Positions 1-7,614 of a stretch of DNA of 32,943 nt are shown in pieces. Position 1 is the first letter of the stretch; every line of letters begins with the position of its first letter. Origin of the DNA: a virus; the IMG/VR virus record IMGVR_UViG_3300032240_001718, positions 1 through 32,943 of that record. One strand, 5' to 3'. Position numbers and translations under genes: made by a program. The notes under the pieces are model-generated. The model saw nothing but the letters and a program-made list of their open reading frames with translations, searched no databases and was not told the origin of the DNA.

Positions 1-123
1 TGCAACAACACAGAACAATTTATTGAAAAAAGATTTGATGATAAATCAGGAACATTAACTACGGTGCAAAAAGATAATTTATTAACAATTAATTCATTGA
101 TTCGTAGATTAACACCTATTGAA
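1..123. repeat. Terminal direct repeat, left copy (circular-contig overlap)
   Basis: These 123 bases are identical to 32821-32943. Both copies lie in the same reading frame of one methyltransferase gene, and joining them restores an uninterrupted protein. The repeat is therefore best read as assembly overlap from a circular or circularly permuted genome of 32,820 bp, not as a packaged terminal redundancy. Confidence 0.95.
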
Positions 124-261
124 TGCGAAAGATTGCAAACAGTTGATGATAATTACACCAATCATGTTTCGGATTCACAACGATATAAAATGTTAGGAAA
201 CGGTTGGACAGTTGATGTTATTGTACACATTTTAAATTACATGAAAGATGAAAAGAATTGA
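1..261 (+). CDS. C5 cytosine DNA methyltransferase, C-terminal part (continues from 31864-32943)
   Basis: This is the 3' end of a gene that starts at 31864 and runs off the right edge of the window. Frame 1 is open from base 1 to a TGA at 259-261 and gives the last 86 residues of a 405-residue protein. It carries the family's late motifs: RRLTPIECERLQTV matches motif IX and GNGWTVDVIVHI matches motif X. Motif X helps build the S-adenosylmethionine pocket together with motif I at the N terminus. An internal ATG at 64 or later would give a non-functional fragment, so it should not be annotated as a separate gene. The downstream mini-gene starts inside its last codons. Confidence 0.93.
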   Translation, partial: CNNTEQFIEKRFDDKSGTLTTVQKDNLLTINSLIRRLTPIECERLQTVDDNYTNHVSDSQRYKMLGNGWTVDVIVHILNYMKDEKN

Positions 262-331
262 GCCAATATTTATCGTTTTAGCAATCGCAGGAATTGTAAT
301 TGGAATCGCAATTATTAAAATATTTTTTTAA
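248..331 (+). CDS. Tiny single-pass membrane protein
   Basis: A 27-residue reading frame starts at ATG 248, overlaps the last 14 bases of the methyltransferase gene in another frame, and stops at TAA 329-331. After a short MKRIEP head, nearly the whole peptide is one hydrophobic helix (IFIVLAIAGIVIGIAIIKIFF), long enough to cross a membrane once. Overlap with the preceding stop is the rule in this phage and supports it being translated. Function is unknown. Low sequence complexity and small size leave real doubt. Confidence 0.45.
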   Translation: MKRIEPIFIVLAIAGIVIGIAIIKIFF

Positions 332-351
332 ACCATATTTTACATATTAAA

Positions 352-765
352 ATGGCACGAAATAAAAATGAACATCATTTGCAGGTAGTGATTGTTAAAT
401 GGTTGGATCTGATGAATTACGATTTTTTTGCTATTCCAAATGGTGGATTACGAAATATTCGTGTGGCAGCACAATTGAAAGCGGAAGGTGTAAAAGCCGG
501 TGTGGCTGATTTGTTTATCTGTAAACCGAATGCCAATTATCATGGCCTATTTGTTGAACTGAAAATCGGATTCAATAAACAACAGCCATCACAAATTGAA
601 TTTGAATCCATTGTAAAAAAACACGGATACCAATATGCCGTTGTAAAATCATTAGATCAAATGATGGAGTTATTAAAGCAATACGAAAGCGAAAAGGCCA
701 ACGCGCGGACATATGCCGAAGGATTTAAGGATGGCCAATTAAACGTACAAATCACAAAAATATGA
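352..765 (+). CDS. VRR-NUC domain nuclease
   Basis: The 137-residue protein is a minimal VRR-NUC domain of the PD-(D/E)XK superfamily, the fold found in phage Holliday-junction resolvase-like nucleases and in FAN1. Expected landmarks occur in order: an early acidic residue E7, the loop IPNGGLRN at 28-35, the GVKAGVADLFI segment with catalytic D53, the core VELK at 68-71 (E69, K71), and Q81 in a following helix. No other domain is present, so it could resolve branched or flapped DNA during replication or packaging. The last ~30 residues are a charged tail. Its stop overlaps the next start as ATGA. It follows the methyltransferase, which raises but does not prove a link. The family call is firm; the exact substrate is inference. 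Confidence 0.88.
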   Translation: MARNKNEHHLQVVIVKWLDLMNYDFFAIPNGGLRNIRVAAQLKAEGVKAGVADLFICKPNANYHGLFVELKIGFNKQQPSQIEFESIVKKHGYQYAVVKSLDQMMELLKQYESEKANARTYAEGFKDGQLNVQITKI

Positions 766-941
766 CAGCACAACAGCAAGCTGATTCATTGATATGGTAC
801 GCAGAACATCAGGGTTATGACAGAATAACGGCAATTGAAATGGCTAAATTTGCAACGGATAAAGTAATTAATTACGGACAATTTGATCGGATCACGGAAT
901 CGTTTTGGTTTGATGTAATGGATAATTTAGAAAATCGATGA
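762..941 (+). CDS. Hypothetical protein, 59 aa
   Basis: This small frame starts at an ATG that overlaps the stop of the VRR-NUC gene (ATGA at 762-765) and ends in another ATGA overlap with the next gene. That is strong evidence for translational coupling in one operon. The protein (begins MTAQQQADSLIWYAEHQG) is acidic, predicted mostly helical, with no signal peptide, membrane segment or Cys pair. I do not recognise a family. Its place among DNA-metabolism genes suggests an accessory cytoplasmic role, but nothing in the sequence identifies it. Confidence 0.7.
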   Translation: MTAQQQADSLIWYAEHQGYDRITAIEMAKFATDKVINYGQFDRITESFWFDVMDNLENR

Positions 942-1144
942 ATTACAGGGATCAAGCAATCGAATGGGCAAATAAGCAAATCGAAGCAGGTATTGCAGGG
1001 CCAATTAAAATCAATGCATGGGAAACAATTACGGATCCTGTATTGTATTTACAAACAAATGTTCAGCGGATTCAGTTTGCATCATACCGTGAACAGCGGT
1101 TGGCATATGACAGAATCAGAACATTAAAACAAAACATGAAATGA
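938..1144 (+). CDS. Hypothetical protein, 68 aa
   Basis: The start overlaps the preceding stop by four bases, and the stop at 1142-1144 overlaps the next ATG at 1141. The 68-residue product is helical and basic towards its end (RLAYDRIRTLKQNMK), soluble, with no recognisable domain. It sits in the run of short coupled genes between the VRR-NUC and DUF3310 genes. Coupling at both ends makes it a likely real gene; its function is unknown. Confidence 0.72.
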   Translation: MNYRDQAIEWANKQIEAGIAGPIKINAWETITDPVLYLQTNVQRIQFASYREQRLAYDRIRTLKQNMK

Positions 1145-1530
1145 GTAAATCTAAAACCGACAAAATTAAATTATTGACATATTTTGCATTGTGCCAAAAC
1201 ATAATCAATTTCATCGATGGCGAATGGAACGGACATCCGGCAAATAAACAGGCCGTAAAAATGCAATCGAAAGCATTATTGCGTGAACTTGAAAAGGCCA
1301 TAGTAGTTTTATTTCCAAGGGATTTGGATAATCATGCGGACGCAGGTGATGTAATTGATACATTCATGAATGCCACAGATGCCATGGAATCGTTTTTTGT
1401 GTTGGGTATGGCCATGGATGAATTGGATGTTGTAAAGAAACAAGGGTTGAACACACAGATCAACATTCTGTTGCAATCATACGGAATCGATTTGTGGGAA
1501 AAGCCTATGTCAGAGTTATGGGCCAAATAA
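1141..1530 (+). CDS. Hypothetical protein, 129 aa
   Basis: A 129-residue soluble protein begins at an ATGA overlap with the gene before it. Visible features are an all-helical look, a motif-like GEWNGHPANKQAVKMQSK segment near residues 27-44, and an acidic middle with methionine-rich helices. No catalytic motif or known fold was recognised. The complementary-strand reading frames over it are shadows. It probably belongs to the same transcription unit as its neighbours. Confidence 0.8.
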   Translation: MSKSKTDKIKLLTYFALCQNIINFIDGEWNGHPANKQAVKMQSKALLRELEKAIVVLFPRDLDNHADAGDVIDTFMNATDAMESFFVLGMAMDELDVVKKQGLNTQINILLQSYGIDLWEKPMSELWAK

Positions 1531-1531
1531 G

Positions 1532-1539
1532 TAACTTTG
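1532..1539 (+). promoter_or_regulatory. Possible Bacteroidota -7 box (TAACTTTG)
   Basis: TAACTTTG matches the TAnnTTTG -7 consensus and lies 18 bases before ATG 1558 in a short gap. No convincing TTG -33 element is found at the expected distance, so this is a weak candidate. Confidence 0.3.
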
Positions 1540-1557
1540 CAAAAACTAATCAATAAA

Positions 1558-1776
1558 ATGAAAAACGATCAAATGGCTGATATGGTAAATAATCCGCCAC
1601 ATTACCAAACTGAATCAGGTTTGCAACCAATTGATGTGATTGAAAAATTTGATTTAAATTTCAATTTAGGCAACGCAATCAAGTATATTTTGCGCGCCGG
1701 CAAAAAAGGATCAGCACAGCAGGATTTGCAAAAGGCGATTTATTACCTTAGCAGGGAAATAAATAATTTATCATGA
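1558..1776 (+). CDS. DUF3310 family protein (T7 gp1.7-related)
   Basis: The product (72 aa from ATG 1558) shows the DUF3310 signature: NPPHY at 12-16, then a QPIDVIEKF helix, the central NAIKYILRAGKKG motif, and a closing DLQKAIYYLSREI helix. This small domain occurs in many phages and forms part of T7 gp1.7, which has nucleotide kinase activity. Whether this short stand-alone version has that activity cannot be told from sequence. The reading frame extends upstream to a TTG at 1537, but ATG 1558 is preferred because the region before it carries a possible promoter box and lies before the domain. The stop overlaps the next ATG (1773). Confidence 0.88.
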   Translation: MKNDQMADMVNNPPHYQTESGLQPIDVIEKFDLNFNLGNAIKYILRAGKKGSAQQDLQKAIYYLSREINNLS

Positions 1777-1916
1777 TTTACATTGGATTTAAAAAAACGC
1801 AGCACACGGTTGAAATTTTACCATCAATTCGAATCAATATGCCAAAGAAGCACAGAAATGATGTTGTAGTTTTTAGTTGGATAATTTTCGAATTTGTTAT
1901 TGGAATAAACAGATGA
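1773..1916 (+). CDS. Small hypothetical protein with C-terminal hydrophobic segment
   Basis: The 47-residue frame begins at the ATGA overlap with the DUF3310 gene and ends in another ATGA overlap at 1913-1916. The first ~30 residues are basic (KKTQHTVE, MPKKHRND). The last part, VVVFSWIIFEFVIGI, is hydrophobic and could anchor it to a membrane. It is too short for a family assignment. Double start-stop coupling is the main support. Confidence 0.5.
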   Translation: MIYIGFKKTQHTVEILPSIRINMPKKHRNDVVVFSWIIFEFVIGINR

Positions 1917-2026
1917 AAATTGATGATTTAGTTTTTCAGGCAATGATCGTTGGATCAGTTGAAATCATGTTTGTTTTATACATGACATGGCTAATCTATA
2001 AACAGAAAAAAAATGGCGGCAGATAA
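1913..2026 (+). CDS. Small single-pass membrane protein
   Basis: A 37-residue frame starts at ATG 1913 and stops at TAA 2024-2026, overlapping the next gene by 14 bases. A short acidic head (MKIDDLVFQ) is followed by one transmembrane helix (about residues 10-29) and a lysine-rich tail (KQKKNGGR). This predicts an N-out, C-in single-pass protein. Function is unknown. It is one of several tiny membrane proteins in the genome. Confidence 0.5.
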   Translation: MKIDDLVFQAMIVGSVEIMFVLYMTWLIYKQKKNGGR

Positions 2027-2336
2027 AAACAAAATATCATTTGATTTTGATGACACATTATCAACAGATAAAGGCCAAGCAATGGCAAAAAGATTCATTG
2101 AAAATGGAATGACAGTTTACATTGTAACAGCAAGAAATAGAACACAATCTGTTTCTGTTTACAAAGTTGCAGATGAATTAGGCATACCACATTCACGCGT
2201 TTATTTTACAGCAGGATCAGACAAATGGCATGTGATTAAACGGTTGGGTATTGGAATACATTATGATAATAATGCAGAACAAATTCGATTGATCAATGAA
2301 AATACAGATGCAGAAGGTAGATTATTCAAGCCATGA
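2013..2336 (+). CDS. Small HAD-superfamily phosphatase
   Basis: The 107-residue protein keeps all four haloacid dehalogenase motifs in a capless, minimal form: motif I DFDDT at 11-15 (nucleophile D11, acid D13), motif II threonine T39 in VYIVTAR, motif III lysine K71 in SDKWH, and motif IV D85 in HYDNN. Small phage HAD proteins of this kind dephosphorylate nucleotides or polynucleotide ends, so a role in nucleotide metabolism or end processing is plausible. The substrate is not evident. Its stop codon overlaps the start of the ParB-like gene (2333). Confidence 0.85.
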   Translation: MAADKNKISFDFDDTLSTDKGQAMAKRFIENGMTVYIVTARNRTQSVSVYKVADELGIPHSRVYFTAGSDKWHVIKRLGIGIHYDNNAEQIRLINENTDAEGRLFKP

Positions 2337-2836
2337 TTGAAAACATAAATATTAAACTAATAATTCCGCATCCTAATAATCCGCGGATCATTAAAGATGA
2401 CAAATTCAAGCGGTTGGTGAAATCGATCATTGAATTTCCTGAAATGCTACAATTACGGCCAATTATCGTTGATGATAATATGGTTGTATTAGGTGGGAAC
2501 ATGCGATTGAGAGCATGCAAGGAAGCCGGATTAACACGCGTGCCAATCATCAAGGCATCAGAATTGACAGCGGAACAACAAAAGCGGTTTATAATTGCCG
2601 ACAATGTAGGGTTTGGTGAATGGGATTGGGATATATTGGCAAATGAATGGGATCCAAACCAATTGGTTGAATGGGGTTTGGATGTGCCAATTTTTGATCA
2701 TGAAACAAATAATCAAGATGAACCGGTAAAAAATGAATCATATATCATTGAGGTAAAATGTGATGATGAAGAATCAAGGCAGGCCATTTATAACAAAATG
2801 ATTGAATTGGGTTTTAATTGCTATTTAAAGAAATGA
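2333..2836 (+). CDS. ParB-like (ParB/Srx N-terminal fold) protein
   Basis: The 167-residue protein has the ParB N-terminal nuclease-like domain in residues ~4-100: the HPNNPR box at 13-18, RPIIVDDNMVVLGGNMRLRA at 42-61 (the usual GxxRxxA loop appears as GGNMRLRA), and VPIIKASELT after it. No HTH DNA-binding domain follows; residues 105-167 form an acidic variable tail. In phages such proteins often lie next to methyltransferase and terminase genes, and some family members have nuclease or CTPase activity. Here it directly precedes the terminase small subunit with an ATGA overlap, suggesting a role in DNA processing for packaging. The fold call is confident; the role is inference. Confidence 0.87.
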   Translation: MIENINIKLIIPHPNNPRIIKDDKFKRLVKSIIEFPEMLQLRPIIVDDNMVVLGGNMRLRACKEAGLTRVPIIKASELTAEQQKRFIIADNVGFGEWDWDILANEWDPNQLVEWGLDVPIFDHETNNQDEPVKNESYIIEVKCDDEESRQAIYNKMIELGFNCYLKK

Positions 2837-3195
2837 GAAAGGCAAGCACAACAAGACAGAAAAAACAGGCAATGTTAGAAGCATTGGAAAAATCATTGGG
2901 CATTGTAACAACAGCGGCAAAGATGGTTGGAATTACGCGAATGTTACATTATCAATGGACATACAGTGATCCTGAATACAAAAAGGCCGTTGATGAATTG
3001 CAGGACATGGTTTTGGATTTTGCCGAATCACAGTTGCACAAACAAATCAAGGAAGGTAATACAACGGCTACAATTTTTTACCTGAAAACCAAAGGTAAAA
3101 AACGCGATTATATTGAACGCACAGAAATTAAACATGAAACAGGCATTGAATCAGCCGTTATTGAATGGACACCATCGACAACAGAAAACGAATAG
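2833..3195 (+). CDS. Terminase small subunit (TerS-like)
   Basis: The start chosen is ATG 2833, which overlaps the previous stop (ATGA); an upstream TTG at 2818 is less likely. The 120-residue protein opens with basic RKASTTRQKKQAMLEALEK, then a helix-turn-helix (GIVTTAAKMVGITRMLHYQW, ~residues 24-43) that would recognise the packaging site. Residues 45-90 are helices likely to drive oligomerisation, and the tail is acidic. It lies directly upstream of, and overlaps by 31 bases, the large terminase gene, the normal position for TerS. Small terminase subunits diverge rapidly, so the call rests on the HTH plus position. Confidence 0.82.
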   Translation: MRKASTTRQKKQAMLEALEKSLGIVTTAAKMVGITRMLHYQWTYSDPEYKKAVDELQDMVLDFAESQLHKQIKEGNTTATIFYLKTKGKKRDYIERTEIKHETGIESAVIEWTPSTTENE

Positions 3196-4349
3196 GGCAA
3201 AAATGCAATGTTCAGTTTTTTCAGACATTAAACAGCAATAAGCGGATCAAGGTTCACCAAGGTGGAACGCGTTCAGGTAAAACATATGCGATTTGTCAAT
3301 ACCTAATTTATCGGATGACATCATCATCCAAGCCATTAACAATTTCAATTGTCAGGAAAACATTGCCATCATTGAAGGGATCCGTGCAACGCGATCTGTT
3401 TGAAATATTGGACAATTTAGGCATCCTGTTTATTGGTCAACACAATAAATCCGAAAACACATACACATTTGGAAACCATGTAATCGAATTTTTATCGGTG
3501 GATGAACCACAAAAGATTCGCGGAAGGAAACGCAATATTTGCTATTGCAATGAGGTCAACGAATTGGATTTTGAGGATTTCAGACAGTTATTAATGCGTA
3601 CAACAGATGAAATGATTTGCGATTTCAATCCATCGGATCCAGTGCATTGGATTTATGATGAAGTGATTATGCGTGAAGATTGCGATACATGGATCACAAC
3701 ATATCAGGACAATAAATTTTTGCCAAATGAATTAATCGATGAAATCGAACGATTACGCGCAAGGGATCCGGATTATTGGCGCATTTATGGTGAAGGAAAA
3801 CGCGCAGTATTTAGCCACAGGCAGATATTTCAGAATTGGACATTTATTGATCATGCAGAATTTCCGCCATTGGATGATGTATTTTATGGATTGGATTTTG
3901 GTTATTCGCAGGATCCAACGGCCATTGTTGAAATCGCAAAGGTTAATGATAAATTGTATATCCATGAAATATGCTATCAAAAAGGAATGACAAATCGCGA
4001 CATTGCGGATTTCTTAAAAGAACGCGGATTGAATGAGCAGATAATTTATTGTGATGCAGCGGAACCAAAATCAATCGAGGAATTGCGACAAATGGATATT
4101 TGGGCAAAGCCGGCAATTAAAGGAGAAGGATCAATAAAGGCAGGAATCAGTTTAATAAAGGAACATGATGTGTTTGTTTCCAATGAATCAAAGAATTTGC
4201 AAAAGGAATACAACAGTTATTTTTGGGAGCAATTGAAAGATGAAACGATTATAAACAAGCCAATCGACAAATGGAATCACCTAATGGATGCGATTCGGTA
4301 TGGAGTGTATTCAAAATACAAAAATCGCGTTGATTTCTTTGTTGTTTAA
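3165..4349 (+). CDS. Terminase large subunit (TerL)
   Basis: This 394-residue packaging motor has both expected domains. The N-terminal ATPase shows Walker A GGTRSGKT at 33-40, Walker B ICYCNE ending in catalytic E130, and a coupling motif CDFNPSDP at 152-159. The C-terminal RNase H-like nuclease supplies three metal-binding acids: D244 in YGLDFGYSQDP, D297 in IIYCDAAEP and D375 in NHLMDAIRYG. Length and motif form fit the PBSX/Terminase_3 group. It would pump DNA into the prohead docked on the portal encoded next. The only in-frame ATG near the start is 3165, giving a 31-base overlap with TerS. Confidence 0.97.
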   Translation: MDTIDNRKRIGQKCNVQFFQTLNSNKRIKVHQGGTRSGKTYAICQYLIYRMTSSSKPLTISIVRKTLPSLKGSVQRDLFEILDNLGILFIGQHNKSENTYTFGNHVIEFLSVDEPQKIRGRKRNICYCNEVNELDFEDFRQLLMRTTDEMICDFNPSDPVHWIYDEVIMREDCDTWITTYQDNKFLPNELIDEIERLRARDPDYWRIYGEGKRAVFSHRQIFQNWTFIDHAEFPPLDDVFYGLDFGYSQDPTAIVEIAKVNDKLYIHEICYQKGMTNRDIADFLKERGLNEQIIYCDAAEPKSIEELRQMDIWAKPAIKGEGSIKAGISLIKEHDVFVSNESKNLQKEYNSYFWEQLKDETIINKPIDKWNHLMDAIRYGVYSKYKNRVDFFVV

Positions 4350-4354
4350 TTCAT

Positions 4355-4362
4355 TATTTTTG
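4355..4362 (+). promoter_or_regulatory. Probable Bacteroidota promoter before portal gene
   Basis: TATTTTTG fits the TAnnTTTG -7 consensus and lies in the 35-base gap before the portal gene. A TTG at 4330-4332, 22 bases upstream, could serve as the -33 element. It would start a transcript a few bases ahead of ATG 4385. Confidence 0.5.
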
Positions 4363-4384
4363 ACAAAAATTAATATCCATCATT

Positions 4385-5776
4385 ATGGCATCAATAATTG
4401 ATCAGGTCAGATCGGGAATCATTAAAGCATTAAGCACATCAGGAACGGATCCACAATATAATAAATTGTTATATACATGGTTGGGTACATCAGTAATCAT
4501 GCAGGATGATAATGATGAAACATACATCCGTGAAGGTTATCAACGCAATGCAACGATTTATTCGATCATTAATTTAATCACGAAAGCGGCAACAACGGTT
4601 CCATTTCAGATTTATCAGGTAAAATCTGAATCTAAAATGAAACAATATAAATCCATGACATCAGGTCATTTGGATGGATCAGCAATTTATCGTGCCAATT
4701 TATTAAAGAAATCAGCATTTGAATTGGTTACGGATACAGATTTGGAATCAGTATTGAAACGGCCAAATCCGGATCAATCATTCAGTACATGGTTACAGGA
4801 ATTGATTGCATTCGGTAAATTAACAGGTAATAGATACATTTACGGAATATCACCTGAAACCGGCCCTAATCAGGGCAAATTCCAACAATTGTATGTGATG
4901 CCATCACAATTGGTTGAAATCGTTTCCGGTGGCCTTATGGATCCGGTTCAGTCATACAAAATCATATACAACAGCGAATATTTTATTGCACCTGAAAACA
5001 TGTGCCACATCAAAGATTTTAATCCTGATTACAACAGCGCAGGATCAAATTTATATGGCCAATCACCATTGCGTGCAGGTATGCGCGTTATGATGGCAAA
5101 TAATGAAGCAGTAACAACAGGTTTGAAATATTTACAAAATCAAACATCACGCGGTATGTTGGTTTCAAAAGATGGAACAATCAATGAAACGCAAGCACAG
5201 GCATTAAAGGATAAATTCAGAAAAACATATCAAGGTGCAGGAAATGCAGGTGACATCATAATCACACCAAAGGAATTATCATGGGTAAATTTTGGATTGT
5301 CAGCATCAGATTTATCATTGATTGAGCAATACAATGGCACAGTAAAGGATTTATGTAACATTTACAACATTCCTGTTTCATTGCTTAATAACACAGATGC
5401 ATCGACATACAACAATGTCAAGGAAGCAAAAAAGGCATTATATCAAAATGCGGTGATCCCTGAATTGATTAAAATCCGCGATGAATTGAATCGGTGGTTG
5501 GTGCCACAATATGGTGCTGATTTGTATTTTGATTTTGATTTCACAGCGATTAGCGAAATGCAGGAAGAAGTTGACAAATTAGTCAGTCAATTATCCGCTG
5601 CATGGTGGGTTACACCGAACGAAAAACGCGAAGCGATGGCATATGGAAAAGATGAAGTAAATGCATTCATGAATGATTATTATATTCCATCAAACCTGAT
5701 GCCACAAAATATTTCAATGGATGCATTAGAGGCACCAAAATCATTGGACATTGATTACGGTTTTGAAACCAAATAA
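4385..5776 (+). CDS. Portal protein (HK97-type)
   Basis: The 463-residue protein has the layout of Phage_portal family members. An N-terminal region has IREGYQRNATIYSIINLITKAATTVPFQIY (an early helix where HK97-like portals show NPxVYxxV..IA..VA..P). The middle wing/stem has FNPDYNSAGSNLYGQSPLRAG, and the crown-side helix DLSLIEQYNGTVKDLCNIYNIPVSLL is typical of the family (…R.....IA..FgVPp.ll). It forms the dodecameric ring at one vertex where TerL docks. It follows TerL after a short gap with a probable promoter and is two bases from the minor head gene. Confidence 0.94.
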   Translation: MASIIDQVRSGIIKALSTSGTDPQYNKLLYTWLGTSVIMQDDNDETYIREGYQRNATIYSIINLITKAATTVPFQIYQVKSESKMKQYKSMTSGHLDGSAIYRANLLKKSAFELVTDTDLESVLKRPNPDQSFSTWLQELIAFGKLTGNRYIYGISPETGPNQGKFQQLYVMPSQLVEIVSGGLMDPVQSYKIIYNSEYFIAPENMCHIKDFNPDYNSAGSNLYGQSPLRAGMRVMMANNEAVTTGLKYLQNQTSRGMLVSKDGTINETQAQALKDKFRKTYQGAGNAGDIIITPKELSWVNFGLSASDLSLIEQYNGTVKDLCNIYNIPVSLLNNTDASTYNNVKEAKKALYQNAVIPELIKIRDELNRWLVPQYGADLYFDFDFTAISEMQEEVDKLVSQLSAAWWVTPNEKREAMAYGKDEVNAFMNDYYIPSNLMPQNISMDALEAPKSLDIDYGFETK

Positions 5777-5778
5777 TT

Positions 5779-7614
5779 ATGCCATTACCAAAGCCAAGAA
5801 TAGGCGAAGAACGCGCAGATTTTGTTGATCGTTGTATTGTTGATCTGAATGTTGTAAATGATTTCAGATCAATGGATCAACGCATTGCTGTTTGTAATTC
5901 ATTGTATGAGCAGGAACATGAAATAAAATCTGTTTCAGAAAATTGGGGATCATTATTTGAAGCAGAATTAAAACGTGCAGAACGTGAATCAATTAAGGAT
6001 TTCCGTGATTACTATTCAAGCCAATACAATAAAGCATCAGCACATTTCATATTAACCGGTAATTTAAATCAGGCAGATTTATCAGCATATTTCCAAAATA
6101 ATGATTTGCAAAACATGTATCGCGACATGTACGAAAAAATCGGTTTACGATTTGCCAATTGGTATGCAAAGCATTGGAAAAAAGCATTGGCAAAAGCCAC
6201 AGACATCAATGGGTATCAATCCATTTGGCAGGCGAAATTCGCATACATTGGTGAACAGGTTGGTGCGAAACGCGTGACATTGGTATCAGGCACAGCCAAA
6301 GAAACATTGATTAAAATAACACAGCAGGCAATGCGTGATCCACAATTCATGGCATTGGGTGATCGTGAAAAGGCGCGTATATTACGATCACAATTCGATA
6401 AATATTCAGATTATCAGGCGCAGAGATTGGTGCGCACAGAATCAACAAATGCCGCCAATTTTGCAACGATGCAAAGCGCATCAGATTTATTTCCGGCACA
6501 TGAAATGAATAAAGTATGGATTACAGCAATTGATGGCCGTGAAAGGCCGGCACATCATTCAGCAAATCGACAAACCGTGCAGTTTACCAAACCATTCATT
6601 GTTGGTGGTGAATCATTAATGCATCCGGGTGATTCAAATGGATCAGCAGGAAATGTGATCAATTGCCGTTGTTCAGTTGCACCAATTCCAAGGCCAAACG
6701 CACAAACGATTGGTGAAGCAATTACGGACATTGGATTTGGAATGGCGCAGGCACAGGTTGAAAGCGTAATTTCAAATGCATTTATTACACCGGAGATTGC
6801 AGCCGTTATTGCAACGGAAATTGCAGTTGCAAGTGTGTCAGAAGCAAAAACCATAAAAGAAGCAGAACAATGGGCATTGGATAATGGAATTTCACAATTT
6901 ATTGATTATTCAGGTATGACAGTTGAAAATGCAAATACTGTAAATAATGCATTAAAAACTGTATTTAATGATTTTGGAATTGATCCATTAAAAACATTAG
7001 GTGGTGGTAATTTCAGAAAAACAAGTAGCACATTAGCAGAAGCAAATGGTAGTTTATTGAATATTAACAAAATCAAATACACAAAAGAAAATGTTTCTGA
7101 TTTGTTTAAAAGAAATGTAACAAATTGGAGGTCAGATTTAGAAGAAAGATTAATTCGATATGATACATTTTTAGGTGACACAAATTATGATCAAAAAAAG
7201 GTAGCAAAAGGTATTAAAGAAATTAAAAAATCATTATTGTATGATCGGCATAATGTATTTATTAGTGAATTAGATGTACTTGAAAATACAATTATTCATG
7301 AATCAGGTCATATCATTGAGGATCAATTATTAGGTAGAATTAGAGGTGTTGGTGCTATTCAAGAAAGATTTAAAATAACTACAAGTGAAGGATATAAAAA
7401 AATAGGGCCACAAGTTTTTGAATTAAGAAATGAATTTGATGACATATATAAAAATTTAAGCAAAGCGGAAAAGTATTCAATTAGCGCATATGGTGCCACA
7501 GAATCAAGTGAAACATTTGCCGAATCATTAGTGATGTATTATAAGGAACCGGATAAAATGCCTGTTTCATTAAAAAACTTTTTTGATAAATTAAAAGAAT
7601 ATGCAAAACGATAA
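5779..7614 (+). CDS. MuF/SPP1 gp7-type minor head protein fused to a zincin metallopeptidase domain
   Basis: This 611-residue protein is a fusion. Residues ~1-45 are a short conserved head segment (PRIGEERADFVDRC). Residues ~195-305 are the MuF/SPP1 gp7 head-morphogenesis core, seen in QAQRLVRTESTNAANFA near 213-230 and NVINCRCSVAPIPR at 292-305. Such proteins bind the portal inside the head. Residues ~360-611 are unrelated to head assembly and carry a zincin active site: HESGH at 507-511 (zinc ligands H507 and H511, base E508) and a likely third ligand E582 in SETFAESLVMYY. Codon choice changes along the gene: the C-terminal part uses far more AGA and other A/T-rich codons, pointing to a separately acquired domain. 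By analogy with MuF polymorphic toxins, this may be an effector carried in the capsid and delivered with the DNA; a maturation protease is the alternative. Confidence 0.88.
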   Translation: MPLPKPRIGEERADFVDRCIVDLNVVNDFRSMDQRIAVCNSLYEQEHEIKSVSENWGSLFEAELKRAERESIKDFRDYYSSQYNKASAHFILTGNLNQADLSAYFQNNDLQNMYRDMYEKIGLRFANWYAKHWKKALAKATDINGYQSIWQAKFAYIGEQVGAKRVTLVSGTAKETLIKITQQAMRDPQFMALGDREKARILRSQFDKYSDYQAQRLVRTESTNAANFATMQSASDLFPAHEMNKVWITAIDGRERPAHHSANRQTVQFTKPFIVGGESLMHPGDSNGSAGNVINCRCSVAPIPRPNAQTIGEAITDIGFGMAQAQVESVISNAFITPEIAAVIATEIAVASVSEAKTIKEAEQWALDNGISQFIDYSGMTVENANTVNNALKTVFNDFGIDPLKTLGGGNFRKTSSTLAEANGSLLNINKIKYTKENVSDLFKRNVTNWRSDLEERLIRYDTFLGDTNYDQKKVAKGIKEIKKSLLYDRHNVFISELDVLENTIIHESGHIIEDQLLGRIRGVGAIQERFKITTSEGYKKIGPQVFELRNEFDDIYKNLSKAEKYSISAYGATESSETFAESLVMYYKEPDKMPVSLKNFFDKLKEYAKR

